64,000 bases of DNA from Ilyomonas sp964249755 (GTDB lineage Bacteria > Bacteroidota > Bacteroidia > Chitinophagales > Chitinophagaceae). A program made the translations under genes and the position numbers. The DNA lies in NCBI GenBank assembly GCA_964249755.1, contig CAXUDB010000004.1, forward strand, positions 124,001 to 188,000, given 5' to 3'. The notes beneath the pieces are model-generated. The model was not told the origin of the DNA. It did not search any database and was given only the letters and a program-made list of their open reading frames with translations. Below are positions 26,362-35,502 of the stretch, in pieces (positions within the stretch are counted from its first letter, which is position 1; the number at the start of each line of letters is the position of its first letter).

Positions 26362-28719
26362 ATGCGTCGCATTATCATCGCTTTGCTTTGCCTCTTGTCT
26401 TCTCATCTTTTGCTAGCGCAAACTATTGCACCTTCTCTGCTTAACGATTACTGGAAAGCTGGTTGGATCAGTTGTCCCGGCATTTCACAGCGTGCTTATG
26501 GTGTGTATCATTTTCGCAAAACATTTGATCTACCCAATAAGCCTGATAGCTTCGTCATCCATCTCTCTGCCGATAACCGTTACCGTCTTTTTGTAAATGG
26601 CGAACCGGTATGCAGCGGTCCGGCGCGGGGTGATTTAGCGCACTGGAATTTCGAAACAATAAACATAGCACCTTATCTACATAGTGGCAACAACACACTT
26701 GCGGCAGAGGTATGGAATATGGGCGAATATGCCGCCGTGGCACAAGTCTCTAACCAAACGGCATTTGTGGTACAGGGTGATGGTAAAGAAGAGGAGTTGG
26801 TAAACACCAACAACACCTGGAAAGTGTATGCGGATAGCGCCTACGCGCCTTGCTCCGTTGATAACGGCAGACGGTTACAAACCTATATGGTTATCGGTCC
26901 CGGCGATTCGGTACGTGCCGGCCGTTATCCCTGGGGATGGCAATCGCCATCTTACAACGATACCGGCTGGCGCAAGGCTGTCTATATTGCACCGCCGGTG
27001 CCTCATGGTGTGGGCAGCGATAATATCTGGACGCTCACGCCGCGCACCATTCCGCTGATGGAAGAGACACAGCAGCGTATCCTTTCCATACGCCGTATAG
27101 AAGGTATGAAACAAGCTGATTTTATCAAAGGCTCACATCCGGTTACATTGCCTCCGCATAGCACAGTTCGTCTTCTTCTCGATCAGACATTTAATACCGT
27201 TGCTTATCCACAACTTGCTGTAAGCGGCGGCAAAGGCTCTCTCATCAAACTCAGTTATGCGGAAGCTTTATTTGATACGGCAGGTGACAAAGGCAACCGC
27301 AACGAGATAGAAGGAAAAACGTTCCGGGGCAATTACGATGTGTTCCTGCCCGATGGCGGTGCAAACAGGATGTTCCGTCCATTATGGTTTCGCACTTACC
27401 GTTATATGCAGGTAGAAGTTACTACAGGAGACGAGCCTTTGGTAATTGAAGATTTATATGGCATGTATACCGGCTATCCTTTTAAACAGGTAGCCACTTT
27501 CCAAAGCAGTGATACTTCGCTTCAATCTCTTTGGAACGTAGGCTGGCGCACGGCAAGGTTATGCGCAGGCGAGACGTATTTCGACTGCCCATACTACGAG
27601 CAGTTGCAATACGAAGCCGATACGCGCATTCAATCGCTTATTTCGCTTTATGTTACCGGCGATGACCGCCTTATGCGCAAAGCCATCACCGACTTTTACA
27701 ACTCGCGTGTTTCCGACGGATTAACGCAAGGCAGATACCCAAGCAGTCGCCTGCAGGTCATTCCTCCTTTCTCCCTTTTTTGGGTAAGCATGTTGTATGA
27801 TTATACCATGCATCGCCGCGATGATGCTTTCATTAAGCAAAACCTGCAGGCTGTAAAAGGTGTGCTCTATTGGTATGAGCAGCACATTGATACTTCGCGC
27901 AATATGCTTGGCGCGATGAACTGGTGGAATTTTGCGGATTGGGCTTCTTCTTTCCCCGGTGGAACGCCGCCGGGCGCAAACGATGGCAACAGCGCCGTCA
28001 TCACACTGCAGTATGCTTACACGCTGCAACAGGCAGCTGCTTTATTTTCTTATTTTAAACAACCCGCCGAGGCAGCGCATTATGCGGCTTTGGCTGCGCA
28101 AATGAATAAGGGCACGTATGCGCATTGTTTCAACAAGACAAAGGAAGCTATGGGCGATACGCCGGAAAAGAGAATTTTCAGTCAACACGCGAGCATTATG
28201 GCAATACTCTCCGGCTGCCTGTCTAAGCAGGAAATACCTTCGGTAATGAAGACCATCCTTTACGACACTTCGCTCACGCAGGCTACCTTTTATTACCGCT
28301 TCTATTTAGTACAGGCCCTGAAGAAAGCCGGCATGGCTAATCTGTATTACAGCCAGCTAACGCCCTGGCGAGATATGATACAAAAAGGGTTGACCACCTT
28401 TGCCGAAAACCCTGACCCCACGAGGTCTGACTGCCATGCCTGGAGCGCCAGCCCGTTGTATGATTTCCTTGCCACGCTTTGTGGTATTACACCCGCTTCG
28501 CCAGGCTTCCGCACCATTACGATTGCGCCGGCTTTTGGAGAACTTACATCTCTCGAAGGCAGCATGCCTCATCCGGATGGTACTATTTCGGTTTCGCTGG
28601 CGCGAAAGGATAGCAGCGTTAAAGGCCTTGTTATGCTACCTGCTAACGTCAAAGGCAATTTTATCTGGAAGGGTAAAACGATACTCTTACACGGCGGCAG
28701 GCAGGAAATAAACTTATAG
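26362..28719 (+). CDS. GH78-type alpha-L-rhamnosidase, secreted
   Basis: A 785-residue glycoside hydrolase that should release terminal alpha-L-rhamnose from glycans or glycosides. Signal peptide MRRIIIALLCLLSSHLLLAQ is followed by an N-terminal beta-sandwich carbohydrate-binding part (FVIHLSADNRYRLFVNGEPV, GPARGDLAHWNFETINIAPYL). The (alpha/alpha)6 catalytic domain carries DCPYYEQLQYEADTRIQ from D408, MNWWNFADWASSFPGG, and the C-terminal HAWSASPLYDFLATLCGITPASPGF, as in GH78. The frame is open from 26281, but ATG 26362 begins the signal peptide. It may be secreted to the periplasm, as no sorting domain is present. It stands apart from the SusCD locus; the product L-rhamnose is unrelated to the dTDP-rhamnose route at 38-41 kb. 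Confidence 0.85.
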   Translation: MRRIIIALLCLLSSHLLLAQTIAPSLLNDYWKAGWISCPGISQRAYGVYHFRKTFDLPNKPDSFVIHLSADNRYRLFVNGEPVCSGPARGDLAHWNFETINIAPYLHSGNNTLAAEVWNMGEYAAVAQVSNQTAFVVQGDGKEEELVNTNNTWKVYADSAYAPCSVDNGRRLQTYMVIGPGDSVRAGRYPWGWQSPSYNDTGWRKAVYIAPPVPHGVGSDNIWTLTPRTIPLMEETQQRILSIRRIEGMKQADFIKGSHPVTLPPHSTVRLLLDQTFNTVAYPQLAVSGGKGSLIKLSYAEALFDTAGDKGNRNEIEGKTFRGNYDVFLPDGGANRMFRPLWFRTYRYMQVEVTTGDEPLVIEDLYGMYTGYPFKQVATFQSSDTSLQSLWNVGWRTARLCAGETYFDCPYYEQLQYEADTRIQSLISLYVTGDDRLMRKAITDFYNSRVSDGLTQGRYPSSRLQVIPPFSLFWVSMLYDYTMHRRDDAFIKQNLQAVKGVLYWYEQHIDTSRNMLGAMNWWNFADWASSFPGGTPPGANDGNSAVITLQYAYTLQQAAALFSYFKQPAEAAHYAALAAQMNKGTYAHCFNKTKEAMGDTPEKRIFSQHASIMAILSGCLSKQEIPSVMKTILYDTSLTQATFYYRFYLVQALKKAGMANLYYSQLTPWRDMIQKGLTTFAENPDPTRSDCHAWSASPLYDFLATLCGITPASPGFRTITIAPAFGELTSLEGSMPHPDGTISVSLARKDSSVKGLVMLPANVKGNFIWKGKTILLHGGRQEINL

Positions 28720-28764
28720 CAACATTTTTAAGCTAACTGGCTCTATTATTTTATTGAATAAGAC

Positions 28765-29334
28765 ATGTTATTATTAGAAAATATCCGTTCTGCTACAAAA
28801 GAATCACACGAGGCATTAGATACTGCTATGATGCCTGCTATAAAAAGCATTCATTCGGCAGAAGCTTACGTACGGTTGCTGATTGCTTTCTATGGCTTCT
28901 TTAAGCCAGTTTATGAATTAATAGAAGCTCACCTGCAAACATCTCTTCTTCCTGATTACCCAACGCGGCGCAAGCCTTCCGCTATCCTTGAAAACCTGGC
29001 GGCTTTGCACTTTCATCAACCGGTAACTCATCTCTGCGAAGACCTCCCACTTATCACAAATAATGCGGCGGCTTTCGGCGCTCTGTATGTAATGGAAGGC
29101 TCCACACTCGGTGGTTTGGTCATTAAAAAAATGATAGCTACTCAAACCGGTTTACAGGACGGGCAAATCTCATTTTTCAACGCTTACGGAAAAGAAACCA
29201 AAGAGAGATGGAACACATTTATTATCATTCTTAACGGCATTGCTAAGGATGGAAAAGAAGAGGCTTCCGCTATTGTTGCTGCCACCGAAACTTTTGCCCT
29301 TTTCAGGCGCTGGCTCGACGTTACATTTTTTTGA
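28765..29334 (+). CDS. bphO: Biliverdin-producing heme oxygenase
   Basis: A 189-residue cytoplasmic enzyme that opens heme to biliverdin, iron and CO. It begins with the conserved LRxATxxxH pattern: ENIRSATKESHEALD, with H15 as the likely proximal heme ligand. The distal helix is at AAFGALYVMEGSTLGG, with the glycine-rich kink that holds O2. Length is normal for bacterial heme oxygenases. It sits 51 bases before the phytochrome gene on the same strand; biliverdin is that protein's chromophore, so bphO, bphP and the response regulator form one functional unit. Confidence 0.92.
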   Translation: MLLLENIRSATKESHEALDTAMMPAIKSIHSAEAYVRLLIAFYGFFKPVYELIEAHLQTSLLPDYPTRRKPSAILENLAALHFHQPVTHLCEDLPLITNNAAAFGALYVMEGSTLGGLVIKKMIATQTGLQDGQISFFNAYGKETKERWNTFIIILNGIAKDGKEEASAIVAATETFALFRRWLDVTFF

Positions 29335-29385
29335 GACAAACTTCTTTTTCCACTATTTTGCCTTTCCATTCTTTAAAAAATCCAG

Positions 29386-31644
29386 ATGAAGAATCCGGCA
29401 GTTGATCTCACGAATTGCGATACAGAACCCATCCATATTCCCGGTAGCATTCAAAGTCATGGCTTCCTCATTGCCTTCGATGCTGCTGATGCGACCATCC
29501 GCTATGTCAGCGAAAATGTAAAGGAAAAAACGGGGCTGGAAGCCGCGCGGGTATTAGGTAAAACCTTTGAACGGTTTATAGAGGAAAGCAGCATTACGCT
29601 AAAATCTCTATCACTCAATCAACTGCTTTCTTATGGCAGCGATAGTGAGGAGGCTGACATTATCAACCCGGTGTTAACCGATGTGCAAGGCGTACCTCAC
29701 TATCTCATTGTTCATAAGAGCGGAGATAGCATACTGCTGGCTGAGTTTGAGCCTTATCAGCCTTCGCCCGAAACCGATCTTCATCGTATGGTTGGCATTT
29801 CAGTATCCCGCATTCTGGAAGGCAGAACCGTGAAGGACATTTTGCACAATACCGCAAGGCAGATCAGAGAAATTATTCAGTATGATCGCGTAATGGTTTA
29901 CCAGTTTCGCGATGACGGACATGGAGAAGTGGTAGCCGAAGACGTTGCAGAAGATATGGAGCCGTTTATGGGTCTTCATTACCCGGCAACTGACATCCCG
30001 AAGCAGGCAAGAGATTTATACCTCATCAACCTCACGCGCAGCATAATTGACGTAGCTTCAGAAACATCGGCGCTGATGGCTATGGATAATAGTGACAATG
30101 GCAAACAACCGCAGCCGCTCGACCTTACCCACTCGGTACTGCGCGCCGTATCGCCTATCCATATCCAGTACCTGAAAAATATGGGAGTGGCAGCCAGCTT
30201 CAGTGTGTCGCTCGTGTCGAACAACAAGCTTTGGGGGCTGGTGGCCTGTCACAACAACTCGCCCCGGCTCATTGACTATAAAGCCCGTGAGGCGGCCAAA
30301 CTGCTGGGGCAGATTCTGTCTTCTTCGCTCGAATATCGAGACAGTGAAGAAAACAAAGATGCTGCCCATGGGCTACAGCAATCGGCAGACGAGCTGGCCA
30401 AACAACTGCAAAAGGATTCTGATACAACAAACGCCTTTGCCAAAAATGTTGATCTGGCGTTACATACAACCCATGCAAGAGGCGTTGCCATTGTGTTTGA
30501 AGGAAATATTCATACTGCTGGCATTGTCCCTTCGGAAGAAGAAATTAAAAATATTGTTGCCTGGTTGCAGGCGAACAATAATTCGCAGGTTTTTCGCTCC
30601 GAATGTTTTTCTGTACATTATAAACCTGCGCTTCAATTTACAGGTGTTGCCAGCGGTATATTAGCCTGCATGTTGTCGAAGGAACTGGGCGAATACATCA
30701 TCTGGTGCAAGCCCGAACAGTTAAAGACTGTAAACTGGGCAGGCAATCCGGAAAAACCGGCAGAAGAAGAAGCCGGAGGCAGGACGGTGCTGACGCCGCG
30801 CCACTCATTTGCAACATGGAGTGAGCAGGTAGAGAACACATCGGAAAACTGGAGCACAGCGGAAATCTCAGCCGTGTTGCGGCTGCGCGAGGATATCATT
30901 TACATCATCAACCAGAAGGCAAACCAGATACGCCAGCTAAACGAACGGCTGAAGGAGGCATATGACGAACTGGATTCTTTCAGCTTTACCATTTCGCACG
31001 ACCTGAAGACGCCGCTTACTTCTATACGCAACTATACTGAAATTATCCTCGAAGAAGGCAATACGCTGGATGAGGACACTGTGGGTATGCTCAACCGGAT
31101 TATGAAAAGTACCGATAAAATGCAGGTGCTTATCCGGGAAGTAATGTCCTATTCGCGCCTCAGCCGCAGGCAATTGGTGTACGAAGAAGTCAACATGAGC
31201 GCACTATTACAGGAAGTAGTAACTGAACTGAAAGTGGTTTACAAAGCTAGCCATGCCGAAATCGTCATTAAAAATCCATTAAATGTGAGAGCCGACAAAG
31301 TGATGATGATGCAAGCGTTTACCAATCTTATCAGTAACGCTATCAAGTACTCAAGCCCGGTTTCACACCCCCTTGTCACCATCGAGGCAAAACAGCAGGA
31401 GGGAGGTGTTCTGTATACGATAAGTGATAACGGCATAGGAATAGATATGAGTTATGGCAGCCAGATATTCGAAATCTTTAAAAGACTTGACAACGTTGCA
31501 CAATATGAAGGCAGCGGCGTTGGTTTATCTATTGTGAAGCGGATTATGGAAAAGCATGCCGCCAAAATCTGGTATGAAAGCGAATTAAATAAAGGAACAA
31601 TATTTTATTTGTTATTTTTGAATGATAATAATCTACCAATATGA
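29386..31644 (+). CDS. bphP: Bacteriophytochrome histidine kinase
   Basis: A 752-residue red/far-red light sensor kinase. Domains in order: PAS (about 1-115) with biliverdin-attaching C11 in TNCDTEPIHIPGSIQSHG; GAF (about 130-310) with the PATDIPKQAR motif (D203); PHY (about 320-490) with the tongue LTPRHSFATWSEQVENTSENW; HisKA with phospho-acceptor H538 in TISHDLKTPLTSIRNY; and HATPase_c with N-box QAFTNLISNAIKYS, ISDNGIGID and GSGVGLSIVKRI. All residues needed for chromophore binding, light switching and autophosphorylation are present. It overlaps the next gene by four bases (ATGA), so the response regulator is translationally coupled. Confidence 0.95.
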   Translation: MKNPAVDLTNCDTEPIHIPGSIQSHGFLIAFDAADATIRYVSENVKEKTGLEAARVLGKTFERFIEESSITLKSLSLNQLLSYGSDSEEADIINPVLTDVQGVPHYLIVHKSGDSILLAEFEPYQPSPETDLHRMVGISVSRILEGRTVKDILHNTARQIREIIQYDRVMVYQFRDDGHGEVVAEDVAEDMEPFMGLHYPATDIPKQARDLYLINLTRSIIDVASETSALMAMDNSDNGKQPQPLDLTHSVLRAVSPIHIQYLKNMGVAASFSVSLVSNNKLWGLVACHNNSPRLIDYKAREAAKLLGQILSSSLEYRDSEENKDAAHGLQQSADELAKQLQKDSDTTNAFAKNVDLALHTTHARGVAIVFEGNIHTAGIVPSEEEIKNIVAWLQANNNSQVFRSECFSVHYKPALQFTGVASGILACMLSKELGEYIIWCKPEQLKTVNWAGNPEKPAEEEAGGRTVLTPRHSFATWSEQVENTSENWSTAEISAVLRLREDIIYIINQKANQIRQLNERLKEAYDELDSFSFTISHDLKTPLTSIRNYTEIILEEGNTLDEDTVGMLNRIMKSTDKMQVLIREVMSYSRLSRRQLVYEEVNMSALLQEVVTELKVVYKASHAEIVIKNPLNVRADKVMMMQAFTNLISNAIKYSSPVSHPLVTIEAKQQEGGVLYTISDNGIGIDMSYGSQIFEIFKRLDNVAQYEGSGVGLSIVKRIMEKHAAKIWYESELNKGTIFYLLFLNDNNLPI

Positions 31645-32057
31645 AGTCGGATATTTTATATGTGGAAGACAACGAAGATTATATTGACTTCGTAAAGCGG
31701 GCGCTGAAAAAGATAGACAGCAATGTATCCATGACAGCTATTACTGATGGAAAAACCGCGCTTTCTACGGTAAGCAACCATACAGGCGCGCAGAATTATA
31801 AACTCATCCTTCTCGACATACACATGCCGGGTATTACAGGCATTGAAATCCTGCAGAAGATACGCCGGCAAAAAGAGCTGACCTGTGTTCCTATTGTGAT
31901 GATGTCTACTTCCGATAACCCTAAGGATGTAGAGACTTCTTACCTGTCCGGCGCCAACGCCTATCTTGTAAAACCGGTGGGCATTCAGCCGCTTACCAGT
32001 GCCATGAAAGCGCTCTGTGATTTCTGGCTGAACTATAATTTTTCGGACGGAAACTAA
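31641..32057 (+). CDS. Single-domain response regulator of the phytochrome
   Basis: A 138-residue CheY-like receiver of the Rcp1 type with no output domain. The acidic pocket is E9-D10 (YVEDNED), the phospho-acceptor is D59 (LLDIHMPG), the switch residue lies in IVMMSTSDNP and the lysine is in LVKPVG. Its start overlaps the phytochrome stop. Output must come from protein-protein contact or a phosphorelay partner elsewhere in the genome. It meets the GldB-like gene tail to tail with 18 bases between stops. Confidence 0.95.
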   Translation: MKSDILYVEDNEDYIDFVKRALKKIDSNVSMTAITDGKTALSTVSNHTGAQNYKLILLDIHMPGITGIEILQKIRRQKELTCVPIVMMSTSDNPKDVETSYLSGANAYLVKPVGIQPLTSAMKALCDFWLNYNFSDGN

Positions 32058-32075
32058 CAGTTGCTTTTCTCTCTT

Positions 32076-33089
32076 TTATTTCGGTTTGTATTTCGCCTCA
32101 GTGAAAATCTGTTTTGCATCTGTCTGAAGCAGTTGCGTTAGTGTTGTTTTATCTTCTTTTCCTGTCATCCATTTCTTCACAATCTGCCAGCCGATGAACA
32201 GCCCGATATTGCCGGGCGAAGCCGACCCTAAGGCTTCGGTTTTTGGACCCTCACCCGTATAGTCTTTCAACTGCGAAGGATCGCTGATATATAGCAGGTT
32301 GTTCTCGATAAAATAATTCCAGATGGCGGCTTCATTATCATAACAACCTTTTAATTGCGCAGCCGTATAGCCGGTCTTTAAACTGTCTTCTGTTTCGGGC
32401 AATAAATGGTCAAGCACATATAAGCGCTTGCCTTCCTCAACCATGGCTTCTATCAGGGTTTTGGAGGATGATTGCGGCGGATAAATATCACTGATGACGT
32501 TGGTAATGCTATTTGCAGCGATATATGCCGGCTCGAACCGGCGGCTTTGATAAGCCGGATATACTTCACGTAAAAAATCGGTTTGATAAACAGAAAAGTT
32601 TTTACCCAGATACAATTGCAAACCCACTGCAATGCCGCTGCCTGTAAGTACATTGCTGTATCCTTCAAAGGGTCCTACATAAGTAATGATTTGTTTCGGT
32701 AAAGTATAGTTAGGAAAGTAGTATTTGGTGAACTGCAAGCCCCTGCGAATTTCTTTTTCTTCTTCGCTGAAGGAAGCAAAGTTTTTCTGTACCGAATCGT
32801 ACACCGGCTTGTAATCGAGTAAAAACAACTTTACGTTTTTGGTTACGCTGTCGGGCACCGAAGGCAGGGAAAGAATGTTGTATAAATAATCATTCAGGAA
32901 TGGGCCATACTGCTGCTGCAGATGGCTTAGAGAAGCTTCTACGTAGTTGGTGTCAATGGCAAAGAAGTCTTTTTCAAAGCGCTTTACAGAAATGCTTACT
33001 TTGATGTGAGAAACATCCGGAATGTTTTTTTTATCGCCGCAGGCAGAAAAGAAAAGAAGCAGCAAAGACAAGGACAACCATTTATTCAT
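32076..33089 (-). CDS. gldB: GldB-like gliding motility lipoprotein
   Basis: A 337-residue lipoprotein: signal MNKWLSLSLLLLFFSAC, then VSISVKRFEKDFFAIDTNYVE, which matches the characteristic IKRFDxDFF opening of GldB, with QQQYGPFLNDYLYNIL and LTGSGIAVGLQLYLGKNF later. GldB is needed for T9SS-linked gliding in Flavobacterium. Here it fits the several T9SS cargo genes in the window, although the core T9SS genes are not present. The frame is open to 33137; ATG 33089 is preferred because it directly begins the signal peptide. Confidence 0.8.
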   Translation of the reverse strand: MNKWLSLSLLLLFFSACGDKKNIPDVSHIKVSISVKRFEKDFFAIDTNYVEASLSHLQQQYGPFLNDYLYNILSLPSVPDSVTKNVKLFLLDYKPVYDSVQKNFASFSEEEKEIRRGLQFTKYYFPNYTLPKQIITYVGPFEGYSNVLTGSGIAVGLQLYLGKNFSVYQTDFLREVYPAYQSRRFEPAYIAANSITNVISDIYPPQSSSKTLIEAMVEEGKRLYVLDHLLPETEDSLKTGYTAAQLKGCYDNEAAIWNYFIENNLLYISDPSQLKDYTGEGPKTEALGSASPGNIGLFIGWQIVKKWMTGKEDKTTLTQLLQTDAKQIFTEAKYKPK

Positions 33090-33161
33090 CGTGCTAAAGT
33101 AACGGCTGAAGATTCCGTATCTTTTACAAAAAAGCATTTTAGGTTTCTTTTAGTGAGATGA

Positions 33162-33328
33162 GCCGCCCGTCATTGCGAGCGAAGCAATCTGTACCATGCG
33201 ATGGATGCTGTATGTAAGTAAGTAACAATTCGGTCAGCACTATTTACTCACTGTTTCACTATTCACGACTCACAAGCCCGCTTCTCTGCCATCCACAGAT
33301 GGCTTTGTTCCTCGCAATGACGGGCGGC
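33162..33328. repeat. MITE-like element with 18-bp terminal inverted repeats
   Basis: GCCGCCCGTCATTGCGAG at 33162-33179 is repeated exactly inverted at 33311-33328, enclosing about 130 bases without a gene. The inner string GCGAGCGAAGCAATCT is of a kind dispersed in many bacterial genomes. A partial copy (GCTCGCAATGACGCGCG) lies at about 35399-35415 on the other side of mutL. It is possibly a non-autonomous mobile repeat. Confidence 0.65.
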
Positions 33329-33360
33329 CGATTCATTCATCGCAATCTTTACAATATTCT

Positions 33361-35196
33361 TTACTTCACAAAGAGACCTTCCAGATAATCTCCTTTAAAC
33401 TCTACCAATGTAGGATTGCCGCCCGGCGCAACACCCGGTGTGCTGCAGGTGAATAATTGTTCTGTAATCAGCTCCATTTCTTCGCGCGAGAGCGGCTTGC
33501 CGGTTTTAATACTTTGCTGCCGCGCAAGGCACCGCACTACTTTCTCGCGGCGGCTTACTTTTATATCGCTGCTGAAGTGTTTGAATTGCTCCAGTAATAG
33601 CTCGATAACTGCTTTCTCGTTGCCGGTTTTTAGATCGGCGGGTGTGCCTTGTATAATAAACCCATCCTGCCCGAACGGCTCTATCTCGTAACCCACCAAT
33701 TGCAGCTCGGGAAGCAGATCTTCCAGCAAAATGGCGTCGGGCGTAGCGAGTTGCAGCACCGATGGAAACAGGTTTTTCTGCGTAGCGGCCGGCTTGCCCT
33801 GCAAGGCTTCGCTGTAGCGTTCATATAAAATGCGCTCATGCGCCAGTTGCTGATGAATCAACAATAAACCACCCGTTTCGTCTGAAGCAATAATATAAGT
33901 GTTGTGCAACTGTGCCATCACCGTTGGACGAATAGCCGCATTTGTATAAACCGGCAGCAAAGGCTCATAGCCTGTTCCCTGTTCCCTATTTCTTATCTCC
34001 TCTTCCGGCGAGGGATAAAACTCGCTCCAATGCTTCAACCCTGCCGTTTCGTTGGCTTCTATGCGGTGCGACTGGTGCTTTTGCGTAAACGTGCCAAACA
34101 AAGCTGTGGTGGAAGCCGTTTGTTGCTCCGCTTCGCCAAAGGGTTTGCTCACGGCATCGAGGCTTTGTATGCCCGCATCCAAACTAAAATCCAGCGAAGG
34201 CGAAATGCTGAACTGCGCCAGCGAGTGCCGGATGGCCGACTGCACAAACGCATATACTATCTTCTCATCTTCAAACTTGATTTCCTGCTTGGTAGGGTGT
34301 ACGTTGATGTCTATCTGTGCCGCATCTAGCTCGATGAATAAAACATAGAGCGGGTAGCTGTCTTTGGGCAACAGATCTTCCAGCGCGCTGCTGACGGCAT
34401 GGTTGAGGTAAGCGCTTTTGATGAAGCGGTTGTTTACAAAAAAATACTGGTCGCCGCGTGTCTTCTTCGCCGCATCGGGCTTGCCGATGAAACCATAAAT
34501 GTTCATGTAGTCCGTTGCTTCGCCCACGTTCACCAGCTTGTTGGCATATGTGCTGCCAAATATCTGCAGCACGCGCTGCTTGGGGTTGCCCGTCTCTAAA
34601 TAAAACACTTGCTGACCGTTGCTGGTGAGCGAAAAAAAGATGCCTGGAAACGCCATTGCGACGCGGATAAATTCATCCACAATATGCCGCAGCTCCGATG
34701 CATTGCTCTTTAAAAAATTGCGCCGCGCCGGCACATTAAAGAACAGGTTCTTCATGCAAATATTGGTGCCGACAGGGCAGGCGCAGGGCTGCTGTTTTTT
34801 TACGGTACTGTTCTCTATGTGTATCTCCACGCCGAGCTCGTCGCTCGCGCGGCGGGTCTTCATTTCTACCTGCGCCACAGCGGCAATGGAAGCCAGCGCC
34901 TCGCCGCGAAAACCCATCGTGTTAATATGAAAGAGGTCTTCTATCTTCCGTATCTTACTGGTGGCGTGGCGCTCAAAGCTAAGCCTGGCGTCGGTTTCGC
35001 TCATGCCCTTGCCATTGTCTATCACCTGTATCAGGCTCTTGCCGGCTTCGGTTACAATGAGTTGAATGTGCGATGCGCCGGCATCTACGGCATTCTCCAA
35101 CAGCTCTTTCACAGCACTGGCGGGGCGCTGTATCACCTCGCCGGCAGCTATCTGGTTGGCAATGTTATCGGGGAGTAATTGAATGATGTCAGCCAT
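33361..35196 (-). CDS. mutL: DNA mismatch repair protein MutL
   Basis: A 611-residue mismatch-repair ATPase that links MutS recognition to strand incision. The N-terminal GHKL ATPase is intact (QIAAGEVIQRPASAVKELLENAVDAG, DNGKGMSETDARLSFERHATSKI, GFRGEALASIAAV). The C-terminal dimer domain starts near 425. There the endonuclease metal site usually written DQHAx2Ex4E reads HQQLAHERILYE (448-459), and the usual CPHGRP near the end reads APGGNP (590-595). Asp and His ligands are therefore missing and nicking activity looks doubtful. Length is normal. The gene is flanked by inverted-repeat elements. Confidence 0.95.
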   Translation of the reverse strand: MADIIQLLPDNIANQIAAGEVIQRPASAVKELLENAVDAGASHIQLIVTEAGKSLIQVIDNGKGMSETDARLSFERHATSKIRKIEDLFHINTMGFRGEALASIAAVAQVEMKTRRASDELGVEIHIENSTVKKQQPCACPVGTNICMKNLFFNVPARRNFLKSNASELRHIVDEFIRVAMAFPGIFFSLTSNGQQVFYLETGNPKQRVLQIFGSTYANKLVNVGEATDYMNIYGFIGKPDAAKKTRGDQYFFVNNRFIKSAYLNHAVSSALEDLLPKDSYPLYVLFIELDAAQIDINVHPTKQEIKFEDEKIVYAFVQSAIRHSLAQFSISPSLDFSLDAGIQSLDAVSKPFGEAEQQTASTTALFGTFTQKHQSHRIEANETAGLKHWSEFYPSPEEEIRNREQGTGYEPLLPVYTNAAIRPTVMAQLHNTYIIASDETGGLLLIHQQLAHERILYERYSEALQGKPAATQKNLFPSVLQLATPDAILLEDLLPELQLVGYEIEPFGQDGFIIQGTPADLKTGNEKAVIELLLEQFKHFSSDIKVSRREKVVRCLARQQSIKTGKPLSREEMELITEQLFTCSTPGVAPGGNPTLVEFKGDYLEGLFVK

Positions 35197-35221
35197 TAAA
35201 AAATTTTAATCGGGAAAGGTG

Positions 35222-35229
35222 TAAAACTA
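35222..35229 (-). promoter_or_regulatory. Candidate -7 box of mutL
   Basis: TAGTTTTA on the minus strand matches TAnnTTTG at seven positions, 25 bases before the mutL ATG. Confidence 0.35.
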
Positions 35230-35381
35230 ATTTTTATTTAAGCCCCAACTGCGAAGCGTGAGATATTTTTGACCCATCCGAATACTCCAGCGAAGTAGGG
35301 ACAAAGGTCTTACCCGTTTTGGAATCCAATATCACACCTTATTCAAGGCGATACCACCTCTCACGGTATCGCCTTTTTTTT
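35230..35381 (+). other. Orphan plus-strand stretch ending in a terminator; possible small RNA or remnant
   Basis: A rho-independent terminator at 35345-35381 (AAGGCGATACC / GGTATCGCCTT plus a T-run) points to plus-strand transcription, yet no plus-strand gene precedes it, because mutL runs the other way. The 115 bases before it have no open frame of note and no clear promoter. Confidence 0.35.
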
Positions 35382-35502
35382 GTGAGTAGCGAGTAGATGC
35401 TCGCAATGACGCGCGTTTTTAAATGCAGAAGCTTTTTTACATTTTTCAAAAAATATTATTTTAGCCATTCAATTTTTTCCTAACAATTAAAACAACAAAA
35501 CG

